A stretch of 64,000 nucleotides of DNA from Nostoc sp. S4 (GCA_029379225.1 JAQYWR010000028.1:39414-103413); one strand, 5' to 3'; positions 9,169-19,245 are shown, counted from the stretch's first letter. The notes: generated from the sequence alone by a model not told the origin. Numbers and translations: made by a program.

Positions 9169-9452
9169 AGAAAATTAGTCTCAAGTACCCCGGTTTTTAT
9201 TTAATGACATATTTGTGTTAAATATCTCTAGGAGCTTGTAAACTCCTATATTTAATTGTGGCTTCAGAGTCATTTTCTGTCAGGGATTTTCCTTAAAGAT
9301 TAAGTAAACTTTGATATTAAATCCTTAGGGAGTGTGTGAATATTTTTTACTATTTCATTGAAGATTTAAAGTGTTTATTTCTGATTGGTACGTAAGTAAA
9401 AACCCTAAATTCGATGAAATTCATACCAATATTTCACAATACTAGTGATTAA

Positions 9453-10631
9453 ATGAGCGATCGCCCTTGTATTTTCTCTTTTTTTGCTGGTTCAGGTTTC
9501 CTCGATTTAGGTTTTGAAACCAGTGGTTTTAACATTGTTTATGTTAATGAAATTTTTTCCCCATTCATGGCAGCATACCGTTATTCACGGCAAGTTCTCA
9601 ATCTAGGGTTGCCAGAATACGGATATCATGACGGCGAAGCAGCAGACGTAAGCAAACTGTTTGAGGGAACCCCAGCACAACGATTTCAAGAGTTAATCAT
9701 CGACTGCCGCAAATCTCATAATATTGTTGGCTTTATTGGTGGTCCTCCCTGTCCTGATTTTTCGATTGGGGGAAAAAATAAAGGATATTTGGGAGATAAA
9801 GGCAAGCTTTCGGCTTCCTATATTGAATTAATTTCTTACAATCTTCCAGATTTCTTTTTATTTGAGAATGTTAAGGGTTTGTGGAAGACGAAGAAGCACC
9901 GTTTATTTTTTGAATCACTGAAGCAACAATTACAGCAAGCAGGATATATATTAACAGAGCGGTTAATTAATTCTCTAGAATATGGTGTTCCTCAAGATAG
10001 GGAAAGAATTATTTTGATTGGATTTCAAAGTAATTTTTTTAAGGAGATGAGAATAGAATTTACTAAAAATCAGTTACTAAATAAAGAATTTTTTACTTGG
10101 AATAATTACATTCTATTCGACCGAGAAAATGTTTTTACTTACCTTTGGCCTAAGTGCGAACCATTCCAAGAAAATTCAATAACGCCTTGTCCTCAAGGCA
10201 TTCCTCAAGAATTAACAGTTGAATATTGGTTTCAAAAAAATAATGTTCTCAAGCATCCTAATGCTGAACACTATTTTCAACCAAGAGCAGGTATGACAAA
10301 ATTTGCTGCTATTGAGGAAGGAGATAATTCTAAAAAATCTTTTAAACGCCTGCATAGATGGCGTTATTCTCCAACAGCTTGCTATGGAAATAATGAAGTA
10401 CATTTACATCCTTATAAACTTCGGCGAATTTCAGTTGCAGAAGCTTTAGCTATCCAATCTTTGCCTGCAAATTTTGTACTTCCAGAGCAGATGTCGCTCA
10501 CGAATATGTTTAAAACTATTGGTAACGGTGTACCATACCTGGCATCGAAGGCCTTAGCTCAAACTATTCTTAACTTCTTAGTAACTAGCGTCACAAACAC
10601 TGTTGATATTCTTAACTCTACTGGCACTTAA
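9453..10631 (+). CDS. Orphan DNA (cytosine-5) methyltransferase
   Basis: Transfers methyl from SAM to cytosine C5 in DNA. Motifs run in canonical order: I FAGSGFLDLGFE (10-21), IV GGPPC with catalytic Cys100, VI ENV (138-140), VIII QDRERI (181-186), a target-recognition region of about 130 residues, IX RRISVAEALAIQSLP and X IGNGVPY. It is 392 residues. No restriction endonuclease or specificity gene is adjacent: deoC follows and a divergent glycosyltransferase precedes, so it looks solitary. The target cannot be read from sequence. HIP1 sites contain CGATCG, a known target of solitary cyanobacterial cytosine methyltransferases, but this link is only a hypothesis. Confidence 0.92.
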   Translation: MSDRPCIFSFFAGSGFLDLGFETSGFNIVYVNEIFSPFMAAYRYSRQVLNLGLPEYGYHDGEAADVSKLFEGTPAQRFQELIIDCRKSHNIVGFIGGPPCPDFSIGGKNKGYLGDKGKLSASYIELISYNLPDFFLFENVKGLWKTKKHRLFFESLKQQLQQAGYILTERLINSLEYGVPQDRERIILIGFQSNFFKEMRIEFTKNQLLNKEFFTWNNYILFDRENVFTYLWPKCEPFQENSITPCPQGIPQELTVEYWFQKNNVLKHPNAEHYFQPRAGMTKFAAIEEGDNSKKSFKRLHRWRYSPTACYGNNEVHLHPYKLRRISVAEALAIQSLPANFVLPEQMSLTNMFKTIGNGVPYLASKALAQTILNFLVTSVTNTVDILNSTGT

Positions 10632-10802
10632 TGTCAACTTAAATACTTACATTAATTCTGGGACATCTGCAAAGCTGGTATCCAAGATTAAGTCAGCAGC
10701 TTATTTTCAGAATAAACTCGTAATAAATGTGGTTTAATATATATATAAGAAATGTTTTAATTTTTTAGAAACTTTAATAATCAATCACTGGCAGAAGACA
10801 CG

Positions 10803-11483
10803 ATGGCAGCAGACTATCCAGACATTGATATTGCGCCATTTATCGATCATGCCCTGTTAACGCCAACAGCTACTACAGAGCAAGTTGAGCAATGGTGTGA
10901 AGAAGCATACAGATTCAATTTTGCGGCGGTTTGCCTGTACCCCGCCTATGTCAAGCAAGCAGTTGAACTGCTCCACGGTAAGAACCCGAAAGTCTGTACA
11001 GTGATTGGCTTTCCTGCTGGGGCGACAACTTCAGCAGTCAAGTTATATGAGGCTCAAGAAGCGGTGGAAAGTGGGGCTACTGAGTTGGATGTAGTAATCA
11101 ACTTGGGCTGGTTGAAAGGTGGCAAAACGGAACAAGTTCATCGCGAGATTGCCGAAATTTGCGAGGAGACTGGACAAACTGTGAAAGTTATTTTGGAAAC
11201 CAACCTGTTGACAGATGCGGAGAAAAAAATAGCTGCTGAAATCTCTATGGACGCAGGAGCAAGTTTCTTAAAAACTAGTACTGGTTGGAATGGTGGTGCG
11301 ACAGTGGCAGATGTGCGACTTTTGAAGGAATTGGCCAAAGAAAAGGTGGGAATTAAAGCTTCAGGTAGTATCCGTACTATCAATCAAGCTCTAGACTTAA
11401 TCGTAGCAGGTGCTACAAGATTAGGCACATCTCGCGGTATTGATTTAATTCGCCAGCGCGATAACCTGCAAAAAGGTGAATAG
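10803..11483 (+). CDS. deoC: Deoxyribose-phosphate aldolase
   Basis: DeoC reversibly splits 2-deoxyribose-5-phosphate into glyceraldehyde-3-phosphate and acetaldehyde, in deoxynucleoside breakdown. The 226-residue TIM barrel carries the Schiff-base lysine in FLKTSTGW (K157) and the second catalytic lysine in GIKASGSIR (K185). The family blocks DHALLTP and VIGFPAGA are also present. It is followed on the same strand by a 186-base repeat-rich spacer and recO. Confidence 0.95.
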   Translation: MAADYPDIDIAPFIDHALLTPTATTEQVEQWCEEAYRFNFAAVCLYPAYVKQAVELLHGKNPKVCTVIGFPAGATTSAVKLYEAQEAVESGATELDVVINLGWLKGGKTEQVHREIAEICEETGQTVKVILETNLLTDAEKKIAAEISMDAGASFLKTSTGWNGGATVADVRLLKELAKEKVGIKASGSIRTINQALDLIVAGATRLGTSRGIDLIRQRDNLQKGE

Positions 11484-11669
11484 TCATTTGTCTTCGAAGT
11501 TCTGATGCCTTCTGTTCTCTAAAAGACGCTATGCCCAGTCTTGCTTATTTGCAGGAGTACGACAAGCCGCCCTGCGGGCGTCTACGGAGAAACCCTGTAA
11601 TCGGACTTCTGTTTTTGTCCTTTGTCATTCACTGATGACCAATGACTAATAACCAATGACTAATGACTA
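11484..11669. repeat. Repeat-rich spacer between deoC and recO
   Basis: Begins with TCATTTGTC heptamers, contains a GCCGCCCTGCGGGCG palindromic core near 11568-11582, and ends with ACCAATGACTAATAACCAATG-type heptamers up to the recO start. The architecture (TTTGTC arm, interior element, AATGAC arm) matches spacers of the ribosomal cluster. Confidence 0.7.
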
Positions 11670-12698
11670 ATGAGTAGAACCTACAAAGCAACCGGAATTA
11701 ATCTTAAAACCCAGGCGCTCGGAGAATCGGACAAAATAGTGACAATTTTGACACCAGAATTCGGTTTAATTCGAGCAGTGGCTCCAGGGGCACGCAAGCA
11801 CAACTCAAGCTTGGGCGGTAGGAGCGGTATGTTTGTTGTTAATGAACTATTGATTGCCAAAGGGCGATCGCTCGATAAAATAACTCAAGCACAGACGTTA
11901 AAAACTTATCCAGGTCTAGCCAAAGATTTGGGAAAACTGGCTGCTAGCCAGTATTTAGCAGAAATAGTACTGTGTCAGGCTTTGAGCGAACAATCCCAAG
12001 AAGAACTTTATGAGTTATTCAATGAACATCTCCATCGATTGGAGGTGTTACCTAGTGGAAATACATCTAGTGTTTTAGCTCATTTGGCTCATGGAGTTTT
12101 TCACCTTTTAGCCTTAGCAGGACTGACACCGCAAGTGCAAGTTTGTTGCTTGTCTGGGCGACTACTCACGCCAGACTTTACAGACCCCAACTGGCAAGTA
12201 GGATTTAGCATTCCTGCTGGTGGAACGGTTTGTTTAGAAGCTTGGGAACGTTTGCGAACAGAAGAACACAGAGGGAGAAGGGGAGAAGAGGAGATGAGGA
12301 ACACAGCAGAAGAGGAGATAATGGTAACTCCTAACTCAGCAAGGGTTAAACGCCCCGCTACTGCTAACAATATTCACCACGAGCTAAACGCCCCACTACC
12401 GCTAACAGCACGGGCTAAAGACCCCACTACCGCTAACAGCACTCCCAATACCCGAACAGTTGTTGTCCATCGGCAAGAAATACCTGTGATTTCTAGTCGT
12501 CCTGGTGCAATGGAACTGGCTTTGCTTCAACATCTATCGCAACCAGAGATCGTGGAAATTGATGGTGCTAAAAATTTTAACTGGTTATCCGTTGAGCAGA
12601 TTTTACGCCAGTATGCTCAATATCAATTAGGCCGCCCTATTCGCTCTGCTACTTTGATTGACTCTTATTTTGCTGCCAACCATGATGCAATCGTCTGA
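11670..12698 (+). CDS. recO: DNA repair protein RecO with repeat-derived insert
   Basis: RecO works with RecR to load RecA at gaps in recombinational repair. The N-terminal OB-fold (residues 1-80: [24 protein letters not shown]) and helical domain are typical. At 342 residues it is longer than most homologues because of a low-complexity stretch at about 195-266. That stretch is rich in E/R, then in A/N/P/T, and is encoded by tandem repeats at 12345-12442. After it the RecO sequence resumes ([17 protein letters not shown]). The usual zinc-finger cysteines are reduced to CC at 159-160. Its end overlaps the next gene. Confidence 0.9.
   Translation: MSRTYKATGINLKTQALGESDKIVTILTPEFGLIRAVAPGARKHNSSLGGRSGMFVVNELLIAKGRSLDKITQAQTLKTYPGLAKDLGKLAASQYLAEIVLCQALSEQSQEELYELFNEHLHRLEVLPSGNTSSVLAHLAHGVFHLLALAGLTPQVQVCCLSGRLLTPDFTDPNWQVGFSIPAGGTVCLEAWERLRTEEHRGRRGEEEMRNTAEEEIMVTPNSARVKRPATANNIHHELNAPLPLTARAKDPTTANSTPNTRTVVVHRQEIPVISSRPGAMELALLQHLSQPEIVEIDGAKNFNWLSVEQILRQYAQYQLGRPIRSATLIDSYFAANHDAIV
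12345..12442. repeat. Three tandem repeat copies inside recO
   Basis: Three related units of about 26-29 bases, at 12345-12370, 12383-12411 and 12414-12442, with consensus GCTAAACGCCCCACTACCGC then TAACAGCAC. A close relative occurs outside genes at 53184-53215. The copies keep the recO reading frame open and encode the Ala/Asn/Pro/Thr-rich insert. Confidence 0.85.
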
Positions 12699-14334
12699 TT
12701 TTGATACAAAAATTTTACCTTTATCACCAAGCCTCGATAAAAAACAGAATAGGACATCAGATCATACAGTCACTAATCATCCGAGTGCTGTCTCCAAGTC
12801 TACAACTAATCAAATCAATGGGCAAGAAATGTCCTCGAAAGACGTTTCTCAAAACGGTCAAAGTGGGATAGAAGAAATACCAAAAACTGATGTTCAAAAT
12901 CAATCAGAAACACCAAAAGACCAATTAACCACTGGTGAGGTAGATAACAATAATGATGCCTGTGGCGGGCTAGACATAAGCAATGGGCAGATACCAGTAA
13001 ACACTATTCCAGAAACAGAACCACCGAAATTAGATGCAGCTGGTTCAAAGAATGTAAAACAGCGGGGATTTTTGCCAGTATTAAAAAACTTTAATTTTCT
13101 GGCTCTTTGGGGCGGTCAAGTTTTCTGCCAACTAGCAGATAAAGTTTATTTGGTGCTGATGATTGCCTTGATTAATACGCAGTTTCAGGCTAGCGATCAG
13201 AGCATTAGTGGATGGGTGTCAGCCTTGATGATGGCTTTTACTATTCCAGCGGTATTGTTTGGTTCCGTCGCGGGTGTATTTGTAGACCGCTGGTCAAAAA
13301 AAGTTGTATTGGTGGCAACGAATGTTTGGCGCGGTATCCTAGTTTTGTCAATTCCCTTAATGTTGTGGTTAACTCATGATTGGAAACCCATAGGAGTATT
13401 GCCAGTGGGTTTTTTAATTATCTTGGGTGTGACTTTTTTAGTTTCCACACTGACGCAGTTTTTTGCGCCGGCCGAACAAGCAGCAATTCCTTTAGTAGTA
13501 GAAGAACATCATTTACTCTCGGCTAATTCGCTTTACACAACAACGATGATGGCATCGGTAATTATTGGGTTTGCCGTTGGGGAACCTTTGTTAGCTATAG
13601 CTGATGGACTTTGGTTGCAATTTAGTGGTAGTAATGGTTTGGGCAAAGAATTTTTAGTTGGTGGCAGTTATGCGATCGCTGGAATAATTTTATTCCTCCT
13701 GAGAACTAACGAAAAACCTCACGCACTCGAAACCGAATTCCCTCACGTATTTTCTGACTTGCGAGATGGTTTGGCCTACCTCAAAGACAATCATCGCATC
13801 CGTAATGCTTTACTCCAGCTAATTATCTTGTTTTCTGTGTTTGCAGCGTTAACTGTTTTAGCTGTTCGGATGGCAGAAATAATTCCCAATATGAAAGCCT
13901 CCCAATTCGGCTTTTTACTTGCAGCGGGCGGTGTTGGGATTGCCGCTGGAGCAACAATTCTCGGTCAATTTGGTCAACGCTTCTCTTACACCCAACTAAG
14001 TCTGTGCGGTTGTTTCGGTATGGCAGTATCCCTAATTGGTATTTCAGTATTTACAACTCATTTGTGGGTAGTTTTGTTACTAATAACGTTACTAGGTATC
14101 TTTGGGGCATTAGTAGGCATTCCTATGCAAACTGCAATCCAAACAGAAACACCTCCAGAAATGCGTGGTAAAGTTTTTGGTCTACAGAACAATGTAATTA
14201 ACATTGCTCTGTCTTTACCTTTGGCATTAGCTGGTGTTGCAGAAACTTTTGTGGGATTACAGGCAGTTTTTTTGGGATTAGCAGCGATCGTTTTTTCCGG
14301 AGGAATATTAACCTGGTATAACTCACATAAGTAG
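12682..14334 (+). CDS. MFS transporter with long polar N-terminal extension
   Basis: Major facilitator with about 550 residues. Roughly the first 125 are polar, Asn/Gln/Ser/Thr-rich and presumably cytoplasmic and disordered. The rest forms about 12 membrane helices starting at [20 protein letters not shown]. The loop [13 protein letters not shown] matches the MFS motif between helices 2 and 3, and the general layout resembles the MFS_3/EntS-like exporters. The substrate is unknown. ATGs at 12658, 12682 and 12685 all overlap the recO 3' end; 12682 gives a 17-base overlap and suggests coupling with recO. Confidence 0.8.
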   Translation: MMQSSDFDTKILPLSPSLDKKQNRTSDHTVTNHPSAVSKSTTNQINGQEMSSKDVSQNGQSGIEEIPKTDVQNQSETPKDQLTTGEVDNNNDACGGLDISNGQIPVNTIPETEPPKLDAAGSKNVKQRGFLPVLKNFNFLALWGGQVFCQLADKVYLVLMIALINTQFQASDQSISGWVSALMMAFTIPAVLFGSVAGVFVDRWSKKVVLVATNVWRGILVLSIPLMLWLTHDWKPIGVLPVGFLIILGVTFLVSTLTQFFAPAEQAAIPLVVEEHHLLSANSLYTTTMMASVIIGFAVGEPLLAIADGLWLQFSGSNGLGKEFLVGGSYAIAGIILFLLRTNEKPHALETEFPHVFSDLRDGLAYLKDNHRIRNALLQLIILFSVFAALTVLAVRMAEIIPNMKASQFGFLLAAGGVGIAAGATILGQFGQRFSYTQLSLCGCFGMAVSLIGISVFTTHLWVVLLLITLLGIFGALVGIPMQTAIQTETPPEMRGKVFGLQNNVINIALSLPLALAGVAETFVGLQAVFLGLAAIVFSGGILTWYNSHK

Positions 14335-14674
14335 TTATCAACAGGAGCTATTATTCATTAACTTGAAATAATTAGTAACTTACTTAAAAAATTTGTGTTC
14401 GTGCTAAACTGAGGTCAGCCAAAATTTATCGCATACTTGCCGGATATTAATCTGAACATTAGCCAGAAGTTGTTGAAATATAAGAAATTAACAACTTCTT
14501 AGTAGGATAAATAAAGCCATTAATTCACCAGTTTAATTAGCTAAAAAATAGCTTTTTAAACTAGTTTTTGGCATTTATTTATAAAAATAAAAATCAGCAA
14601 GTATAACACGATAAAAGCAACAAAGGATGCAAAACTGATATACTAAACCCGCTTTTCTTACAGCTGAATAAAGA
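14335..14674. other. AT-rich spacer with inverted repeats
   Basis: About 340 bases. An imperfect inverted repeat near 14532-14565 (AGTTTAATTAGCT...AGCTTTTTAAACT) could end transcription of the MFS gene. No open frame or clear promoter was identified. Confidence 0.5.
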
Positions 14675-15823
14675 ATGCGTATAGCCTGGATTGGAAAAAA
14701 ATCGCCCTTTTGCGGCAATGTCACCTACAGTAGAGAAATTACAAATGCCTTGCTAGACAAGGGACATCAAGTCAGTTTTCTCCACTTCGCCCAAGAAGAA
14801 TCAGAACCTGAGAATTGGCCAAATCTCCAAGAAGTTCCTCTGCCTTTTATTTATAAATCCCAGGTTTACACAATTCCCACTTTGAAAGCGACTAAAGTTT
14901 TAACCGAGTCGCTGCGGAAAATTAAGCCAGATATCGTCCATGCTTCCTTAACCCTATCTCCACTTGACTTTGTTCTACCAGAAATTTGTGAGGAACTAAG
15001 GTTACCTTTAATTGCTACTTTTCATACACCTTTTGCTGGTAAGGGAGCAAAACTGATATCCGGAACACAACTTTTGGCTTATCAACTCTACGCGCCTTTT
15101 TTGGTTAACTACGATCGCGTGATTGTATTTTCTCAAATTCAGCGGGAATTATTGGCACGTATGGGTGTAAGAGAAGAAAATATCGCTGTAATTCCCAATG
15201 GTGTCGATACGATTAAGTATTCTCCAGGAGCTTCTCAAGTCAAAGCAGAGTTTCAAGCCCAACGCTTGTTTGTTTATCAAGGTCGGATAGCACCAGAGAA
15301 AAATGTTGAAGCCCTTTTAAGAGCTTGGAAGCAGTCGCCAATGGAGGCTAATAGTAAGCTTTTGATTGTTGGTGATGGGCCTTTAAAGTCTTCTTTAGAG
15401 CCGTTTTATGGGTGGGAATACGGGATTATTTGGTTAGGATTTGTTGCTGGTGAAGCTCGCCGTATCGAAATTTTGCGCGGGGCAGATGTGTTTATTTTGC
15501 CTTCAATGGTAGAGGGACTATCTTTGTCTTTGTTAGAAGCAATGTCATCTGGGGTGGCTTGTTTGGGAACAGATGTCGGCGCAGATGGAGAAGTATTGGA
15601 AAAGGGAGCGGGTATAGTTATTAATACCAAAACAGTGCGATCGCAATTGAGAACTCTCTTACCAGTGTTACAAGATCATCCAGAGTTAACAACGCTACTG
15701 GGGCAAAAAGCTAGACAGCGTGTATTAGACCGCTACACCCTCAGTAAGAATATTACTTTGTTAGAAGAACTTTATAAACAAGTTTTAACACACCAACCTT
15801 TACCCCTTAGTCGCAGAGCGTAG
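14675..15823 (+). CDS. GT4 glycosyltransferase
   Basis: GT-B glycosyltransferase of 382 residues. The N-terminal domain opens MRIAWIGKKSPFCGNVTYSR and contains the acceptor-side IATFHTPFAGKG. The C-terminal donor domain has VIPNGVDTIKYSPG, LFVYQGRIAPEKNVE, LLIVGDGPL and the GT4 motif VFILPSMVEGLSLSLLEAMS with the conserved EGLSLSLLE. The substrate is not determinable. Cyanobacterial digalactolipid synthase (DgdA, Slr1508) is also a GT4 enzyme and this gene could be of that type, but other lipid or polysaccharide roles are equally open. Confidence 0.85.
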   Translation: MRIAWIGKKSPFCGNVTYSREITNALLDKGHQVSFLHFAQEESEPENWPNLQEVPLPFIYKSQVYTIPTLKATKVLTESLRKIKPDIVHASLTLSPLDFVLPEICEELRLPLIATFHTPFAGKGAKLISGTQLLAYQLYAPFLVNYDRVIVFSQIQRELLARMGVREENIAVIPNGVDTIKYSPGASQVKAEFQAQRLFVYQGRIAPEKNVEALLRAWKQSPMEANSKLLIVGDGPLKSSLEPFYGWEYGIIWLGFVAGEARRIEILRGADVFILPSMVEGLSLSLLEAMSSGVACLGTDVGADGEVLEKGAGIVINTKTVRSQLRTLLPVLQDHPELTTLLGQKARQRVLDRYTLSKNITLLEELYKQVLTHQPLPLSRRA

Positions 15824-15971
15824 AGAAAAAAGCGGGATGCCTACGCCAGGCTGCGCCTACGTATTCTTAAGCTCGTTCTATTATTATGTAGATACAGCTT
15901 TTATTCATCAGTATTCGCTTGTATACATCAGATATACAAAGTTAGAATCACTGATAAAAGGAGAGTTGCTG

Positions 15972-16408
15972 ATGTCTCAAAACGAAGTTGTGACTGTTCG
16001 ACTGACTCCAGAATTATATAATCCAATTACCTGCAATGGTTAGAAGAGACTATTAAATGTCTCAAAACTAGGCAATTAGAAGAGGTTGACTATGAAAACT
16101 TAATAGAAGAACTGGAAGATTTGGCAAAAAATGAAAAAAGGCGAGTCAGAAGTCTGTTGGAACAGATTATTAGACATTTATTGCTTTATCAATATTGGGA
16201 TTTAGAAAAGTCAAGAAATGCCAATCATTGGTCTGCGGAAATTATTAGTTTTTGTAATCAAATCAATGAAGATTTAAGTGCCAGTTTACGTAATCATTTA
16301 CAGGAAAATTTCAGGATAATTTATAGTAATGCCTTAGATTATATTAAGGCTAAAACAAAGTTAACTAATTTACCTGAATTATGTCCTTATGCCTTAGAGC
16401 AAATTTAG
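15972..16408 (+). pseudogene. Frameshifted DUF29 gene
   Basis: DUF29 proteins are small, function unknown, and often multicopy in cyanobacteria. ATG 15972 has a strong AAAGGAG site and encodes MSQNEVVTVRLTPELYN, after which this frame stops at 16043. From about 16024 another frame gives NYLQWLEETIKCLKTRQ and continues through the DUF29 body (VDYENLIEELEDL, LLEQIIRHLLLYQYW) to CPYALEQI at 16408. A one-base deletion near 16020 would explain the break. An intact relative is at 25184-25648. A shorter product from an internal start is possible but would lack the N-terminal motif. Confidence 0.75.
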
Positions 16409-16431
16409 GATAAAAATTGGTTACCTTAAAC

Positions 16432-17229
16432 TTAAATAGGCCATCCCAAAGTAGTTGGCTGTTCATAAACTCGCTTCAAAGTATTCACATCCCGGAAAGA
16501 AATAGGCGATGGGTTACGAACTTGAGAAAAATATAAAGCATCAGTTTGTAGCGGACTATGACCCCAAATTCCTAAGGCGTGTCCGAGTTCGTGGCGAACT
16601 GCTGCTTGGATGTACTCACCTGTTTGGCTGGGACTTAGCAAGATGGTGAAGCGGTGGCATAAAACATTATTGTTGGTGTATAACTCGTAAGTCGTTTGTG
16701 CCGATCGCGCACGAGGTATATTACTACCTGGGGAAATTTGTAGAGGTGGTGCTTTTCGGAAAATCCTAATATCAGCAACTTCTGGCTGTTGGATTACTGT
16801 CAAAGGCAAATAAGCACTCCATTCCTGCACAGCTTGTAAAACACCGTTAACCCATGTTTGAGCTTGTTTTTCATTAACGGCTTTTGGTGTTTCTACGTAA
16901 ACTCGAATAGGAAATTTTGACCAAACTAAATAACCAACTTGAGTTGTTCTGACTTGTGAAAAATAATCACCACTGTTGGTGTTATCTTGCCACTGTGCGA
17001 GTGTGGGTGGTAGGGCATGAGGTTTTGAGCCAAGGGGGAATGAGGAATTTTCTCCCTTACCTCCTGCTCCCTGCCCCATATCTCTTTCCATGCCCAATGC
17101 GCCATACCCCAGGTTAGTAAAAATAACTAGCAGCCCTGTGCCTATACTTAAGGCTAGGGCTGCTAATAATCGCTGTCTAATTAAATTTTTCGGGGTTTTA
17201 GATATTGGGTATTGTGTTGTGTTCCTCAT
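16432..17229 (-). CDS. Matrixin-like zinc metalloprotease, membrane-anchored
   Basis: Protein of 265 residues with an N-terminal hydrophobic segment (about 20-42; signal or anchor). The metzincin zinc motif HELGHALGIWGH spans residues 213-224, giving zinc ligands H213, H217 and H223 and catalytic E214 if counted from MRNTTQ. The family's Met-turn appears as DALYFS, with leucine where matrixins usually have methionine. RDVNTLKRVYEQ follows, as in M10-like proteins. Residues 49-75 are low-complexity and encoded by spacer-like repeat DNA. A secreted or periplasmic protease is likely; the substrate is unknown. Confidence 0.8.
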   Translation of the reverse strand: MRNTTQYPISKTPKNLIRQRLLAALALSIGTGLLVIFTNLGYGALGMERDMGQGAGGKGENSSFPLGSKPHALPPTLAQWQDNTNSGDYFSQVRTTQVGYLVWSKFPIRVYVETPKAVNEKQAQTWVNGVLQAVQEWSAYLPLTVIQQPEVADIRIFRKAPPLQISPGSNIPRARSAQTTYELYTNNNVLCHRFTILLSPSQTGEYIQAAVRHELGHALGIWGHSPLQTDALYFSQVRNPSPISFRDVNTLKRVYEQPTTLGWPI

Positions 17230-17246
17230 CTCCCCCTCACCTATCT

Positions 17247-17480
17247 TTATTTAGGCAGCCAACCGGCACTTAAAACTACTGTTAAACCAAGAAAAATGAC
17301 TGTCAACGCCCAAGTAACTCGGTTCAAGGTGTTTTCTGCACTTTTAGTGCTGCTAAATAGCTGAGCTTGTCCGCCAATGGCTCCAATACCATCACCTTTG
17401 GGGCTATGCAGCAAAACCAAAATAATTAGACCAACGGCAGAAAATGCCCAAATGCCTTGCACGATACTAGTAACTGTCAT
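17247..17480 (-). CDS. secG: Preprotein translocase subunit SecG
   Basis: SecG is the small third subunit of the SecYEG channel. The 77-residue product starting at ATG 17480 has two membrane helices (about 5-23 and 53-71) flanking the conserved loop LLHSPKGDGIGAIGGQAQLF. The open frame extends 16 codons further upstream but MTVTSIVQ is the natural family start. It lies between the matrixin gene and gpmI on the same strand. Confidence 0.93.
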   Translation of the reverse strand: MTVTSIVQGIWAFSAVGLIILVLLHSPKGDGIGAIGGQAQLFSSTKSAENTLNRVTWALTVIFLGLTVVLSAGWLPK

Positions 17481-17526
17481 GGTAGCAATCTCATTTATAA
17501 GAACTTTTAAAAAACAGGAGTTATTC

Positions 17527-17584
17527 AATTTTAGATTTTAGATTTTTCGTTCGATCAAAAATTCCAAATTCCAAATCTAAAATT
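17527..17584. repeat. Inverted repeat upstream of secG
   Basis: AATTTTAGATTT (17527-17538) and AAATCTAAAATT (17573-17584) are perfect inverted arms flanking a 34-base loop that contains tandem AATTCCA units. It sits between gpmI and secG and may act as terminator or spacer repeat. A similar TCTCAAATC/CCAAAATT pattern occurs near 31250-31280. Confidence 0.6.
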
Positions 17585-17649
17585 ACCAGAGTCAGGAGTC
17601 AAAAGTTAGAAAAGACTTAATTCATCACTCTTAACTCCTAACTCTTTTA

Positions 17650-19245
17650 TCAGCCTACTTGCACGGGGGTGCGAGTGCGTTGCAGGTCATATTCTGCTGT
17701 TTTGAACAGCGATCGCCCTGTCATTTCGGGTGGCTGAGGCAGCTGTAAAATCTCTAGAATGGTGGGGGCGATGTCGGCTAGCTTGCCATCGGTTCGCAGT
17801 TCGACATTTGTACCATATCCAGGGATTTTGACTTTTTCTCCTTCCACAAGAATAAAGGGGACTGGGTTGGTGGTGTGAGCTGTCCAGGGATTTCCCTGTT
17901 CGTCTAGCATATGCTCAGCGTTGCCATGATCGGCAGTAATAATTGTTGTGCCGCCAGCTTTGCTAATGCTCTCTAATAAGCGTCCCAAACAGCGATCGAC
18001 TGTTTCAATGGCTGTAATGGTAGCTTCAATTTGACCAGTATGCCCTACCATGTCTGGGTTGGCATAATTAATCACAACTAAAGAATATAAACCCTTTTGA
18101 ATGGCAGCGATCGCTACATTTGTAACTGCTGTTGCTGACATCGCTGGGGCGTGGTCGTAAGTCGCCACCATTGGGCTGCTTACTAGCTCTCGGTCTTCTC
18201 CGGGAAAAGGTTCTTCCAAACCCCCATTAAAGAAATAGGTAACGTGGGCGTATTTTTCTGTTTCGGCGGTACGTAATTGCTTGAGCTGATGATTGGCTAT
18301 CACTTGTCCCAGAATATTATTGAAATTCTGTGGCTCAAAAGCTACAGCCACGGGTAAATCTGGGTCGTACTGGGTAAACGTGACAAATGACAGCGGTGTA
18401 ATTTGCTGTCTTTCAAAACCGATAAATTCTCGACTGACAAAAGCTTGAGTCAGTTGTCTAGAGCGGTCGGGACGGAAGTTGAAAAATATGACTCCATCGC
18501 CTGGTTCTACCGCGCCAGGAGCAATTCTAGTTGGGTTGACAAACTCATCTTTTACCCCTTCGGCGTAAGATGCTTGCAAAACTTCCACAGCCTTGCGACC
18601 ATCACCTACACCATCTTGTGTCATGACATCGTAGGCGCGTTTTACTCGATCCCAGCGGCGATCGCGATCCATCGCGTAGTAACGACCGCTGAGAGTGACT
18701 ATACGCCCGATTCCGATGCGGTCTATGTAATCTTGTAGAAGCGCGATCGCTTTTATGCCCTGAGTTGGGGCGGTGTCACGACCATCGGTAATCGCGTGGA
18801 TACAAACTTCTGGAATTTGCTGATATTTGGCTAAGTCAAGTAGTCCAAATAGATGGGTGATATGGGAGTGTACCCCTCCCTCAGAACAAAGCCCTATTAG
18901 ATGTAGCTTGCCATTTCGAGAGCGAACTTCCCGGCAAATTTTCACAAGTGCTGGATTTAAGGTAATGGAACCGTCTTCGACCGCATCTGAGATGCGTACC
19001 AGTTCTTGCGGTACCACTCGCCCAGCACCAATGTTCAAATGACCAACTTCTGAGTTGCCCATTTGACCCTCTGGCAACCCTACGGCTTTTCCTGATGTGT
19101 GGATGAGGGTATGCGGGTAAGCTGCCCATAAACTATCCATAATCGGAGTTTTAGCAGCAACAATAGCGTTTCCTCGCGTCTGCTCGCAGTAGCCCCATCC
19201 GTCTAAAATGACTAGCACCACAGGAGCAACAGGTGCTTTGGTCAT
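17650..19245 (-). CDS. gpmI: 2,3-bisphosphoglycerate-independent phosphoglycerate mutase
   Basis: Interconverts 3- and 2-phosphoglycerate, using two Mn ions and a phosphoserine intermediate. The protein (531 residues from ATG 19245) shows VILDGWG (metal-binding Asp15), GQMGNSEVGHL with catalytic Ser65, the substrate-binding TDGRDTAP, YANPDMVGHTG, and the second metal site ADHGNAEHM. An 18-codon upstream extension lacks family similarity, and an AAAGGG motif precedes ATG 19245. It is upstream of secG. Confidence 0.96.
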   Translation of the reverse strand: MTKAPVAPVVLVILDGWGYCEQTRGNAIVAAKTPIMDSLWAAYPHTLIHTSGKAVGLPEGQMGNSEVGHLNIGAGRVVPQELVRISDAVEDGSITLNPALVKICREVRSRNGKLHLIGLCSEGGVHSHITHLFGLLDLAKYQQIPEVCIHAITDGRDTAPTQGIKAIALLQDYIDRIGIGRIVTLSGRYYAMDRDRRWDRVKRAYDVMTQDGVGDGRKAVEVLQASYAEGVKDEFVNPTRIAPGAVEPGDGVIFFNFRPDRSRQLTQAFVSREFIGFERQQITPLSFVTFTQYDPDLPVAVAFEPQNFNNILGQVIANHQLKQLRTAETEKYAHVTYFFNGGLEEPFPGEDRELVSSPMVATYDHAPAMSATAVTNVAIAAIQKGLYSLVVINYANPDMVGHTGQIEATITAIETVDRCLGRLLESISKAGGTTIITADHGNAEHMLDEQGNPWTAHTTNPVPFILVEGEKVKIPGYGTNVELRTDGKLADIAPTILEILQLPQPPEMTGRSLFKTAEYDLQRTRTPVQVG

